Below are positions 25,430 through 35,100 of a stretch of DNA of 64,000 nucleotides, piece after piece. Position 1 is the stretch's first letter; every line of letters begins with the position of its first letter. The translations under genes were made by a program, and so were the position numbers. This DNA is from Roseimaritima multifibrata (GTDB lineage: Bacteria > Planctomycetota > Planctomycetia > Pirellulales > Pirellulaceae), in NCBI RefSeq assembly GCF_007741495.1, contig NZ_CP036262.1, positions 6,324,001 to 6,388,000 on the forward strand, given 5' to 3'. Under the pieces are notes generated by a model that saw only the letters and a program-made list of their open reading frames with translations, did not search any database and was not told where the DNA came from.

Positions 25430-25729
25430 TCAGCGACCGCGGCCTACGGATCTTGGGGCCGGATAATAATGCAGGAACTGCATGAAGCCGACTTGATTCC
25501 CCGTCTCGAGGGCCTCTTCATTTCTCGCAGCACTACGCGACAGATGCTGGATCTGCAGCGAACGAACTCGCTCGGTAGCTCGCACCTGAGAATTAAACTG
25601 TTGCTGATCCAACCGCGGACGCACCAAAGAAAAGCAATTCGGAATCGAACCCGAGTTCGACTGCAGCAGACCAATATAAGGCGACATAGTCGGAGTTGCC
25701 GACTCATAAATCCGCTGTCGCGATCGCTG
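25430..25729 (-). pseudogene. 5'-truncated remnant of a small secreted-type planctomycete protein
   Basis: The open frame between two stops encodes a C-terminal segment with SPYIGLLQSNSGSIPNCFSLV, a central charged helical part, and an ending ETGNQVGFMQFLHYYPAP. The SPYxxLL...LVRP start and TGxxxxFxNxxxYY end recur in small planctomycete proteins with an N-terminal signal peptide. Here the N-terminus and signal peptide are missing and a TAG at 25730-25732 blocks the frame. The family resemblance is from memory; no function is known. Confidence 0.45.
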
Positions 25730-25830
25730 CTAAGCCTCCGCCGTCGTTGCCATCGCTTGGAATTCCATCGGTATACTTACTGGTTACGACTCATACCGAC
25801 CACGCATTCCAATCGAGTTGAAAGGACATC

Positions 25831-27171
25831 ATGCTCCGCCTTATGTCTCGACGTTCACTGTGCTTATTCGTTTTCTTGGCTAGTTTGATTTGCCTGTGCT
25901 GCGATTCAGATGCTGGGGAAACAGACTCAACCAAGCGAGTCACAGACGCCTCAGCCGCTTGGCAGAAAAAGGCCGTCGAATATGCTCGTATTATGTCGCG
26001 GGTGAAATGGACGCCGGTTGCCGACGGCATGCCGATGAGAAGAGGCGCTTTTGAAGCTGGGACCGAATACACCGGAGTTCCCTATTCGAGCGTCAAACAC
26101 GTAGGCCGATATATCGGGTTTGATATTTTCCTGAAGACATTCTTGGCCGCCGTCGAAAATCCTCAAAGCGTGCTTTACACCGAGAACCTCCGGGGTGAAG
26201 TCACGAATGCGGAGTGCTACTACGGAAACGTCTGCTCCTCGTACACCAGCTATGCATTGCAATGCGGAATCTGGTATGTCAGCCGCGTTCACGGTCCGCC
26301 ATACCGTAACGGCGTCAGCTTGGTCCAATCCCAGTCAGCACAGGCCACCCAAGTGGGCGACATCATTTTTACTCCACCCCGCCCCGGATCCCACATCGAA
26401 ATCGTGACGGAAGTCACCAGCGACCCGGATGGCAAAGTAACGCATGTTCGCGTCGAAGAGAGTTGGCCTCGGACCACCAGGAATACGAATCGTACCGCCG
26501 CCAAATTCAATTCTCATATCGCTTCGCGAAACAGAAAACTGTACCGAATCACCGACCTGGATGCCTGGCGCGAAGGGAACCGAGCCGAGTCGTTCCTGTT
26601 TCCGAATTACGCGGAAGATTCTGCGCCCCCGACAATTAACCGCGTCCTGCTTCTCGACCGCGGGGACTGGGTTCCCTACCAGAAAGGTCAGGCGGTGAAG
26701 TTCAACGTGATGGATCGCGATGCACAGGGTGTCAAAACCCTTGTCATCAAACGAGGAGAATCCGTTGTCGAAGAAATCGACCGCCCGGGCAAAGGGATCA
26801 TTGAACGAGTCTTTCCAACCTGCGGCGACTACACCGCGCACTGTGTCATGCAGGACGATTCCCTAAGCCAAGCCTGCGAGTTTTCGGTTTGCGATCTGGA
26901 CTTCCAGTTGCCTGCTGAGGAAATTGCCGCGGGTAAATCGTGGGATTTGGAATTCTCTTCTGACAACATGAACATCATCATCGCGTACTTCCGAAGCGAC
27001 GCAAACAGTTACGCTCAGCCAATGGTCTTCCTTTCCGATGAAGACCGTAAGAATGGAAAGGTTGTGATTAGCGCGGACCTGATCCAAGACAAAGGCAAGG
27101 CGGAAGTTTGGCTGATTGGCGAAAACAAATACGGAAGACTGAAAATCCGAAAAGAGTTTTCCGTTAAGTAG
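25831..27171 (+). CDS. Secreted NlpC/P60-like protein with C-terminal beta domains
   Basis: The 446-residue protein has a signal peptide (SLCLFVFLASLICLCC, residues 9-24), then a papain-like fold region. Cys135 in YYGNVCSSYTSYALQCG and His188 in PGSHIEIVTEV are in the order and spacing of the NlpC/P60/CHAP catalytic Cys and His, preceded by YTGVPYSS, typical of such enzymes. Residues about 265-446 are beta-rich and may bind substrate. Possible roles are peptidoglycan or peptide amidase activity outside the cell (inference). AAAGGACATC before the ATG is a good ribosome binding site. The gene is convergent with the metallohydrolase gene, with 29 bases between stops. Confidence 0.65.
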   Translation: MLRLMSRRSLCLFVFLASLICLCCDSDAGETDSTKRVTDASAAWQKKAVEYARIMSRVKWTPVADGMPMRRGAFEAGTEYTGVPYSSVKHVGRYIGFDIFLKTFLAAVENPQSVLYTENLRGEVTNAECYYGNVCSSYTSYALQCGIWYVSRVHGPPYRNGVSLVQSQSAQATQVGDIIFTPPRPGSHIEIVTEVTSDPDGKVTHVRVEESWPRTTRNTNRTAAKFNSHIASRNRKLYRITDLDAWREGNRAESFLFPNYAEDSAPPTINRVLLLDRGDWVPYQKGQAVKFNVMDRDAQGVKTLVIKRGESVVEEIDRPGKGIIERVFPTCGDYTAHCVMQDDSLSQACEFSVCDLDFQLPAEEIAAGKSWDLEFSSDNMNIIIAYFRSDANSYAQPMVFLSDEDRKNGKVVISADLIQDKGKAEVWLIGENKYGRLKIRKEFSVK

Positions 27172-27200
27172 CGAGAAATCCAACGAAAAGAAGTGGACGT

Positions 27201-29336
27201 TTACTCCACCCGAGCGAATTGATTCCTGCGCCAAGCGGTTACGTATGCCATAAATCCTCGTTTCGTCGCAGCGGATGCACTCGACAGCAAATCGCGGTCG
27301 AGCAATTCCATCGGCGGCGTTCCCGCGGCATGCAGAAACAGCGCCGTTTGAATCGCAACGGCTTCGTCGAACGATTCCAGCGCCGTGACATTCGCAGGCA
27401 ACCGGTCACCAAACTTGTCAACGATTCGATTGGCGTAGTCGTGAGCACTCTGCCACTGACCGTCGCCGTCCGCATCAACATGAATCGCACCACTACAACC
27501 AATTGTCCTCGAGATCCAGACTGGCGAATCCGGTTGATAGGGCTTGGCCGTTTTCCAGTGAAGGCCATCTATTCCCGGCCCCGTCGCAACAGCGACCAGA
27601 TGGACATCGTGGACTGGCCGCGGCAGTTCGATGGTCGTGCGATAGATCTGGCCGGTGGGGAAGTCACTTCGCTTACGGGAATCGATCGGCAATTCTTTGA
27701 CCAGCACTCCGTTTGCGAATAGCTGTAGCGCATCCGCACTCACCCAGTCCGGGCCACGCACCGTGATATCGGCTTTGATGTTATCTTCGGAAACCGTGAT
27801 TTGATCCCCTGACTGAGCGATGTCATTGACACGCATCTCCGTGATCAATCCATAGCTGACCATGACTTTTCCAGTTAAGAACGCATCGACCGCCGCGTCA
27901 ACGTCGATGTTGTCAGGGCGTGAATCATCGCAGCGGATGTACGTTCGACCCTGACCGACGATGTAACGAGAAACATCGTGTGAGTCGCTGCTGCCAACCG
28001 GTGTGATGCGTCGGCCACGATTCAGCAACGTCATCCAGTCTCTGATCAATTGAAGCGGATCTATTTTCGTCGCTCCCGAGTTAACAACTTCCATCGCGTT
28101 AAAACCGACGTGCCAGTCGTCCAGCATCTCCCCTGCAGCCTCATTGAAGTGTTTTGGGCCGAACGGCTTCGTCCCATTGTGAACATCTCGGGCGTGGTTA
28201 AGGATTGCAACGCGAACGCCGGGCGTTTTAAAAATGCCTTCGAATGTCGACTTCCAATCGGCGTGTTGATGAGGCGGTAGGGGTGCACCGCTATCAACGG
28301 GAAAGATGTTGATGTGTGCCGTCTTGGTGGTGACCTCATTGCCGATCACCGGTGTAAAAAACTGCCTCACATTCGCTTCGCGCGAACTCGGTTCGTAATC
28401 GATGTGGCGGTTATGATCGGTTGCGATAGGAAGTTCAATGCCTTCACCTGCCAGCGTCACCATTCGCTCCGCCACAGTGGCATCCCCATGTCTTGAATGG
28501 GTGAATGTATGGACGTGTGTGTCACAGGCGACCCAGCCCGACGTGTTGACCGTTCGATGAATGGACAGCGAGACTTCCGCCTGATCTCCCTCAGCCAATT
28601 CAATTTCCGCTCGCGCGATCGAGTATTCAGGGCCTCGCCCCGCGATAAGTTCATAAGTCCCCGCCGGCAGTTCGATATTTGCATCGCCGGTTGACGTGTA
28701 AACCGTTCCGGGACGAATCGCAAGATGATCACTGGACCCCGTCCCAATGCTGACCATTGCGCCATCTTCATCGAGAATGGTAATGCGACCGGGCGAAGGT
28801 TTGCCGTCATCGAGCAACTGAATACGAAGCCCCGACTGCGACAGCGCGCCGGATCGTGGCAGATCAAGCAGCGTGATTTCGCCAACACGAATATCATCAG
28901 AGGCTTTATGATTACCAATCGGCTGGACAACGATCGTATTCTTCGCCTTCAGGACGCCAGCATCGACGCTGAAATAGACGACCATGTCGTTTTCGTCTCT
29001 CGTCAGCCGTCCCAACCGGTTGTCGTTTAAGACGACTTCCCAACCTTCCTTCACATCTTGTTGACGCAGACGGAGCGACCGATCCGAATCATTAGGGGCG
29101 GCGTTAAACGACTGGATCAATTTGCGCTGCGGAGCGTTTTCAGGAAACGAGTCCCATTCACCTTCATCGCCGCTACGCAGATGGTGAAGTTCGGATGCGA
29201 TTCCCTGTGACTTCGGCATGCAAACGACAATGATCGCCGCCACCATTCCGGCGGCCTTTAAAACATTCTTCGACAGTCCGTAGACCTGCCATACATGCCG
29301 TGACGACGAGACGAGCAATAGGAATCGCATTGGCAT
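27201..29336 (-). CDS. CehA/McbA-family (PHP-type) metallohydrolase, exported
   Basis: The 711-residue protein has an N-terminal hydrophobic segment (VLKAAGMVAAIIVVCM, about residues 25-40) for export. After a beta-rich region that includes a carboxypeptidase-regulatory-like module (about 170-260), a PHP-like metal site begins with ACDTHVHTFTH (DTHVH 272-276) and continues with IATDHNRH (306 on) and GNEVTTKTAHINIF. Characterised relatives are CehA (carbaryl hydrolase) and McbA, but most planctomycete members have unknown substrates. It lies 45 bases downstream of the FG-GAP/VCBS gene on the same strand, so the two probably form one transcript. The start codon is uncertain: no clear ribosome binding site is seen. 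Confidence 0.82.
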   Translation of the reverse strand: MPMRFLLLVSSSRHVWQVYGLSKNVLKAAGMVAAIIVVCMPKSQGIASELHHLRSGDEGEWDSFPENAPQRKLIQSFNAAPNDSDRSLRLRQQDVKEGWEVVLNDNRLGRLTRDENDMVVYFSVDAGVLKAKNTIVVQPIGNHKASDDIRVGEITLLDLPRSGALSQSGLRIQLLDDGKPSPGRITILDEDGAMVSIGTGSSDHLAIRPGTVYTSTGDANIELPAGTYELIAGRGPEYSIARAEIELAEGDQAEVSLSIHRTVNTSGWVACDTHVHTFTHSRHGDATVAERMVTLAGEGIELPIATDHNRHIDYEPSSREANVRQFFTPVIGNEVTTKTAHINIFPVDSGAPLPPHQHADWKSTFEGIFKTPGVRVAILNHARDVHNGTKPFGPKHFNEAAGEMLDDWHVGFNAMEVVNSGATKIDPLQLIRDWMTLLNRGRRITPVGSSDSHDVSRYIVGQGRTYIRCDDSRPDNIDVDAAVDAFLTGKVMVSYGLITEMRVNDIAQSGDQITVSEDNIKADITVRGPDWVSADALQLFANGVLVKELPIDSRKRSDFPTGQIYRTTIELPRPVHDVHLVAVATGPGIDGLHWKTAKPYQPDSPVWISRTIGCSGAIHVDADGDGQWQSAHDYANRIVDKFGDRLPANVTALESFDEAVAIQTALFLHAAGTPPMELLDRDLLSSASAATKRGFMAYVTAWRRNQFARVE

Positions 29337-29381
29337 GAATTTTGTTCGAGTGTTCTATTTGCCAGTTTTTGCAGGGTGATT

Positions 29382-30554
29382 TTACTGGCTGGCGGGACCC
29401 GACTTTACCGGGTTGGGGTTTTCGAACCAGACGACGTTTTGGCTCCTTTGTCCAGCGACAAGAATGTCTTTGTCACCATCCCCGTCAAGATCGGTAATCA
29501 TCGTGTCGTAGGCCATCTGATCGCGACTAAGAACGTGGCGAGTGAAGCGGCCCTTGCCATCGTTCTCATACCACGCGGCGATTTTCGAGTCATAGCCGAC
29601 GGTGCTGAGGTCGATATCTCCGTCACCGTCGATGTCACCAACATCCGTGGAATGAGGCGAGGCAATTTCGTCGTCGATGACGTGCATGGTCCAATCGGGG
29701 GCTTCGAACCAGATCACACCGACACCGTGTCCGCGAGTGGCCAGAACATCGATTTTGCCGTCACCGTTGACGTCGGCCGGAGACGCATGCGTGGCGCCGA
29801 TTTGCTCACCCGCACCTGGCAACAATTCTCGATCCCAAGGTTCAGCTGGATTTTCTGGGGCGTAAAAAATGGCAAAGTAATTGCCGTCAGCAAAGGGCTT
29901 TCCTTTTGCGCCCAAGGTCAAATCGGGACGCCCATCGCCGTTGATGTCGGCGAAATCAAAGTAGTGGCTGCCACCCACCGCCGTACCTTTGGCGATGGGA
30001 ATGATGGTCCAGTTCATCGATGCGTTTTCAGATACAGACGGTTTCAGCCAGCAAATGGAACCCGACCATTTTCCCTCCCCCTCAGTGAAGTCGTTCGCAA
30101 TCAGATCCATTTTGCCGTCGCGATCAATATCATAAGAGCGGATGCAATGGACACCAAGAATTTCATCGGTGATCGGATGCACGTTCCAATTTGTCGTTGT
30201 GGCATTTTCATTGGGGCACTCAAGCCAAAAAAGGCCGCGGACATACGAACCAACAAAGTCAAGATCTCCGTCCCCGTCAACGTCATGCATAACACAGTGA
30301 ATGCACTGAGCCTTAAGCCTGGGATCGACGACAGCCAAGACATGTTTCGTCTGGTAGTCCGGCCCAAGGTACATGAAAACCTGGCCGGCGGCGGAAAAGA
30401 GGATCTCCTGAGTACCGTCGCCGTCATAGTCGCTGGCAGTGGCGGAGTTGACATGAGCCCCAGAGAAGATTTCGTGGCGAGGCCAACCGGCCTCTTCGGC
30501 CACCACGATCGTGCCGACCAGAAGTGAGAAAGCGATAAAAACTGAGGACTTCAT
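29382..30554 (-). CDS. Secreted FG-GAP/VCBS repeat protein (beta-propeller)
   Basis: The 390-residue protein starts at the ATG at 30554; a TTG one codon earlier is less likely. A signal peptide (VFIAFSLLVGTIVVAEE) is followed by about seven repeats, each with a Ca-binding type loop such as DYDGDGTQEILF, DVDGDGDLDFVG, DIDRDGKMDLIA, DINGDGRPDLTL, DVNGDGKIDVLA and DIDGDGDIDLST. These fold as a seven-bladed propeller like integrin alpha. Such planctomycete proteins are exported and probably bind carbohydrate or other surface ligands. It is first in a probable two-gene unit with the metallohydrolase. Confidence 0.88.
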   Translation of the reverse strand: MKSSVFIAFSLLVGTIVVAEEAGWPRHEIFSGAHVNSATASDYDGDGTQEILFSAAGQVFMYLGPDYQTKHVLAVVDPRLKAQCIHCVMHDVDGDGDLDFVGSYVRGLFWLECPNENATTTNWNVHPITDEILGVHCIRSYDIDRDGKMDLIANDFTEGEGKWSGSICWLKPSVSENASMNWTIIPIAKGTAVGGSHYFDFADINGDGRPDLTLGAKGKPFADGNYFAIFYAPENPAEPWDRELLPGAGEQIGATHASPADVNGDGKIDVLATRGHGVGVIWFEAPDWTMHVIDDEIASPHSTDVGDIDGDGDIDLSTVGYDSKIAAWYENDGKGRFTRHVLSRDQMAYDTMITDLDGDGDKDILVAGQRSQNVVWFENPNPVKSGPASQ

Positions 30555-30792
30555 CAAATTGGATCCGGTTCTTTAGGTCGTCATGATTCGGTTTTCTCTT
30601 GCTGCACATCCTTCGTCTGGAAGATTCCGAAGATGTGCATAAGATCCGTAGCACCTCATCATAAGCAGAGTTCCTCAGCGGGGCGCGAGAATACGTCCAG
30701 AACCCGATCCGCTCAGCGATGTTTTTCGACCAGGTCGATCGAATTCTGACCGAGCCAACTTGATTTAAGAAAGGACAGCGTCGCCCCATCGG

Positions 30793-30909
30793 CGTGCGAT
30801 TTATAAGTCGGGAGTAAAGTCGCAGGCAGCCGAAATCCCAACCCGCTGCGTAAGCGAGGGACAACAAAACCTGCACGCTATCCCTCGCTTACGCAGCGGG
30901 TTGGGATTT
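30793..30909. repeat. Perfect 29-bp inverted repeat within a dispersed repeat
   Basis: 30833-30861 and 30881-30909 are perfectly complementary over 29 bases, around a 19-base loop. The arms read AAATCCCAACCCGCTGCG with TAAGCGAGGGA. Upstream, CGTGCGATTTATAAGT at 30795 also recurs near 46092 together with a weaker copy of the arm (46156), showing a dispersed family. It could act as a bidirectional terminator between the FG-GAP gene promoter region and the Gly/Tyr-rich gene's end. No gene is seen in 30555-31009. Confidence 0.85.
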
Positions 30910-31009
30910 TTCGGAAGTGGCCACTTTTTCATTTCCCGTCCCCTACCCCGCTTACGCGGCTCCAGATGTGCTGGAGCACGCGAACATTTGAGCGTTCAGC
31001 CAAATTCGA

Positions 31010-31375
31010 TTACCAACCGATTCGGATGCCGGACCCGTAGCCGATCCCACCACGACCAACACCGATGGAGATACCACCGCCTCCGTATCCGCGGTAGCCG
31101 CCGTATCCATAGGGCGATCGTCCCAGACCGTCGTAGCCATATCCGCGGTACCCCGAACGGTAGCTGCCGGAGTAAGGCAAGCGATTGTAGCTTCGATAGC
31201 CAACACCAACGCGTGGGGCGGCGTAGTAACGCGGTGCCACGTAGTAGGGTCGGACGGGAGCGTTGTAGACTCGCGCGCGGCGTAAGGCTCCGCGGCCGCC
31301 AAATGCACTTGCGGGAACTTCCATCGCGACGACGCTACTTAATAGAATCGCTGCAAACATGAATTTTCGAAACAT
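31010..31375 (-). CDS. Small secreted Gly/Tyr/Arg-rich protein
   Basis: The start at 31375 (MFRKFMFAAILLSSVVAM) is chosen because AAAGGAAAGATT precedes it; the frame is open further upstream without features. The 121-residue product has a signal peptide (to about residue 26) and a mature part dominated by Gly, Tyr, Arg and Pro (RPYYVAPRYYAAPRVGVGY, then many GYG/GGYRGYGGGG tracts). Such low-complexity exported proteins occur in planctomycetes, with unknown role. A structural or adhesive function is conceivable. Confidence 0.75.
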   Translation of the reverse strand: MFRKFMFAAILLSSVVAMEVPASAFGGRGALRRARVYNAPVRPYYVAPRYYAAPRVGVGYRSYNRLPYSGSYRSGYRGYGYDGLGRSPYGYGGYRGYGGGGISIGVGRGGIGYGSGIRIGW

Positions 31376-31482
31376 AATCTTTCCTTTGGTCCTTAATTGA
31401 AATAGATAGCAAACGCGATCCGCACAACCTACACAGTCGCAAATATCGTACCGAGCCAACGGGGCATTTTCGCGGCCCGAAT

Positions 31483-31782
31483 TCAACGTGAGACGCCTTC
31501 GCCCGGGCCTGCGTAAAAAACATGTAAAAGGCGATGATCGATCGGAGTGACCAGCAATCCTGCGGTAAAAAGGAAAACGAGTCCGCAGTAGAGGGCGTCG
31601 CAGACAGCAGAATTTGCCTCCTCGGTTTCCGGATCACCAACCGAGCCCATCGCACTAAACAACATCGCAGCGTTGACGAAAGCCTCGGGCCAGCTTTGTT
31701 GCTCGAAGTAGCGATAGCCAACCATCCCGATCGCTAGAGAGAACATTCCGAGTAGCAGGGCAATGAATCCAAACTTCCCCAT
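31483..31782 (-). CDS. Small two-span membrane protein, function unknown
   Basis: The 99 residues contain an N-terminal membrane segment (FIALLLGMFSLAIGMVGY) and a second one (ALYCGLVFLFTAGLLVTPI), with a short acidic loop GDPETEEAN between them. No family is recognised. It lies 107 bases upstream of the Gly/Tyr-rich gene on the same strand and could be cotranscribed. Confidence 0.5.
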   Translation of the reverse strand: MGKFGFIALLLGMFSLAIGMVGYRYFEQQSWPEAFVNAAMLFSAMGSVGDPETEEANSAVCDALYCGLVFLFTAGLLVTPIDHRLLHVFYAGPGEGVSR

Positions 31783-32119
31783 CCGCCATTAGAACACGGC
31801 GTGAGGAAGAGGCGAATCGTGCGACCGCTCCAACGTTTGTTTTCGTCTGGAAAAATTCATTTGCGCAAGGCTAAGTCGATGGGAGGATTTGCCGGTAGGA
31901 TCGAAGCAAGTATAGCGGCAAGCATCAATGAGCGGACTGTGCATAACCCAATCGTTTCTTGCTTGACCACGTCCTGCTGTCGGGGCAATCACCGATCCAC
32001 TAAGATAGAAATTCTTCCACTTCATCAAACGCATTCTTTCCAAGATCGAATCCGATCCCGTTTGAAAGATGGGGCGAATGGTTGAGCATTTAAAACAGAT
32101 CTGAACAGGAAAGATAGGC
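31783..32119. other. Divergent promoter region, no gene
   Basis: The 337 bases lie between the minus-strand membrane protein and the plus-strand response regulator. No recognisable protein or RNA is seen. GGAAAGATAGGC just before the ATG at 32120 serves as a ribosome binding site for the regulator. Confidence 0.5.
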
Positions 32120-35100
32120 ATGTCGATTTCCATCCTCCTTGTCGATGATCATGCAATGTTCCGTAAGGGACTTCGCATGTTGTTGAACGAGGAAGAAGAC
32201 ATTGACGTCATTGGCGAGGCGGAGGATGGGGAGGAAGCCATCAAAGTCGCAATCGAGCTTTCGCCAGATGTCATCGTCATGGACATCACGATGCCCAACG
32301 TCGACGGCATCGAGGCCACGCAAAGGATCGTTTCGAAGCTTCCGCATGTGAAGGTCATCCCGCTATCGATCCACTCCGGAAAACGATTCGTCGAGAACAT
32401 GCTGCGGGCCGGGGCCGCTGGTTATCTGTTGAAGGAAAGTGCTCCCGAAGAGTTGGTAAACGCAATTCGCTCAGTGCATCAGGGGGACATTTGTTTGAGT
32501 TCGGCGATCTCGGGCGTTGTGGTTTCCGAGTACGTGCGACTACTGAGCCAGCCGAACAGCGGGGATGATCGCGGCGAACTGAGCGAAGACGAAGGTTTGT
32601 TATTGCGATTGATCGCGGAAGGTCACTCGGTCAAGGAGATCGCGGCAACGCTTGGTAGTAGCGCTCGGTCCGTACAATCCAGACGAAAGCTTTTGATCAG
32701 CAAGGTCGGCGTCAGCAACGTTGCCGAGCTGACCGAATATGCACGTGCTAATCAGTGGGCAGAAGGAAAAGCTCAGGTCAATGTCGGCGCGTCGCAGAAT
32801 GCCAACGGCGCCGTCCCAACGGCATCGATCCTGGGCACCAAATTCCATCAACCGAATGTCTCAAGGGATTTCGTATCTCGAAGGCGTCTGCTAGACAAGC
32901 TTGACCAAAGCTGCGAACTGCCGCTGACACTGATCTCAGCGCCGGCCGGATACGGGAAGAGCAGCCTGATGGCGGACTGGCTGGCAAGTCATCATGAACG
33001 CTGTGCCGCATGGTTATCGCTGAGCGAAAGCGACAGTGATCTGAGGACTTTCGTCAGGTATCTGGTCGCCGCTGTCGAAGGACAATTTCCCAATGCTTGC
33101 CACGAAACGAATACAATACTTCAAGCTTCGCAATTGCCTCCCTGCTGCGAGATGGCAGACACGCTGAACAATGATTTGGACGTGATCGAGGAACCCCTTG
33201 TTCTGGTGCTGGATGATTACCATCTGGTTTCGGATCCGGACGTTCATGAGTTGCTCGAAAACCTCCTCCTGCACCCGCCACGCCCATTGCATTTGGTGCT
33301 GATCACGCGGCACGATCCGCCGCTGTCACTGGCGGCACTCCGCGCCAACGGTTGGTTGACTGAAATCCGCCAAGAGGATCTGCGTTTCTCCAGGCTGGAG
33401 GTGCAATCGGTTTTGGAGAAAATGACCGGCGCGACACTCAGCGACATAGCGCTGACGCACCTGGAATCAGAGCTGGAGGGATGGATCGTCGGAGTGTACC
33501 TAGTGGGGCTGCTGTTGCGCAATCAACCCGATCCTGAGGAGTTCATCGCAGGTTTGAAAAGAGGCTCGCAGCAAATCCAGGACTATTTATCCGAGGAAGT
33601 CATTTCGTCCCAACCGTCAACGGTCCGGGATCGTTTGCTGAAGGTTTCAATGGTGGAACGGTTTTGTGCCCCGCTCGTCGAAGCCCTCTGCGATCTCGAC
33701 GATGGCACAGACGCGCAGTCGACGGGAAAGGACTTCATCGAGGAGATCCGACGAGCCAACCTATTCGTCATCCCACTGGACTTGCACGGCGAGTGGTTTC
33801 GATTTCACCACCTATTCCAGTACCTGCTGCAAGGACAGTTCGAACGCAGTACCAGCAGAGCTGACATCGCTGCACTCCATTTGAGGGCGAGCAAGTGGTT
33901 TGAAGCTGAGGAGCTGATCGACGACGCTATCGAACATTCGCTGGTGATAGGCGATACGAAACGAGCGGCAGAGATCGTCGAACGGCATGCACGCACCATG
34001 ATGAACGAGGACAATTGGTATGTCGTGGAGAAGTGGCTCGCCCGACTGCCTGACGCACAGGTGATGAAGCGTCCGGAGCTGTTACTGGCCCGCGCATGGA
34101 GGCACTATTACCGCCTCAATTTCGCCGCGATCCCTCCGATTCTGAAGCGGGTCGATGCGCTAATGGAAAATAGCTTGGAGAGTCGAAAGTTGTCAGCTGA
34201 GGTTGCATTTTTTCGCGCATTTTTCGAATTCTTTCAGGGCGAAGGCGAAAAAAGCCTGAAGCACATCCACTACGCTCTGAAGCACACCCCGCTGACCGAT
34301 CACGAGGTCCGTGCAGAATCCGAGACTTTTCTTGGACTGGCGGGGCAGATGCAAGGGGAACGTGCTCGAGTCACTGAAACGATAACCGAGTGGCTTGCGG
34401 ATTCGTCGTCTCTCAACCTTAGCCCAATCCGCGAAACCCACCTCCTGGCGACCTTAAGTTTTATGTCCTTCATTGCCAGTGATCCAATGGGATCAGCGGG
34501 ATACTTGATGAGAATGCGCGTGGTCGGCACGGCAAACGAGCTGGAATATCCACTGGCGTGGTGCGATTATCTGGAAGGCATCTTTCACCTTCGCCGCGGC
34601 GAGGTGGACCTGGCGATCGGTTTGCTGGAGGAAGCAACGAAACGGAAGTATTCCCAACACGCCCGAGCCGCTGTCGATGCACTCGTCGCTTTAGCGATCG
34701 CGTACCAACGACAAGGACAAACAAAAAAATCGGATGCAACCTGCCAGGCTCTTAACGAATTCGTCAGCAACCTTGGTCCGCTCTTCCAGCCTCTCGCAGA
34801 CGCCTGTGCGATTCGTCTGGCCATTATGCGGGGGCAATCCAACGTTTTACAGAGATGGCTAAGTCTGTCTTCGCCGCCTATCGAGGTAATGTTGTTTTGG
34901 TTCGAAATTCCATGCATTACCTATTGCCGTGCCCTGGTCGCCGAAGGCTCGTCGGCCAGCCTCCACACAGCACAGGAGAGGCTGAGCGAGTATGCTGCGG
35001 CGAATGAGACCCAACACAATGCGTGTCAATTGATCGAAGTGCTCTGTCTTCAGGCCGTGACCGAAGAAAAGCTTGGCAATACGAAGCGGGCGATCCAATA

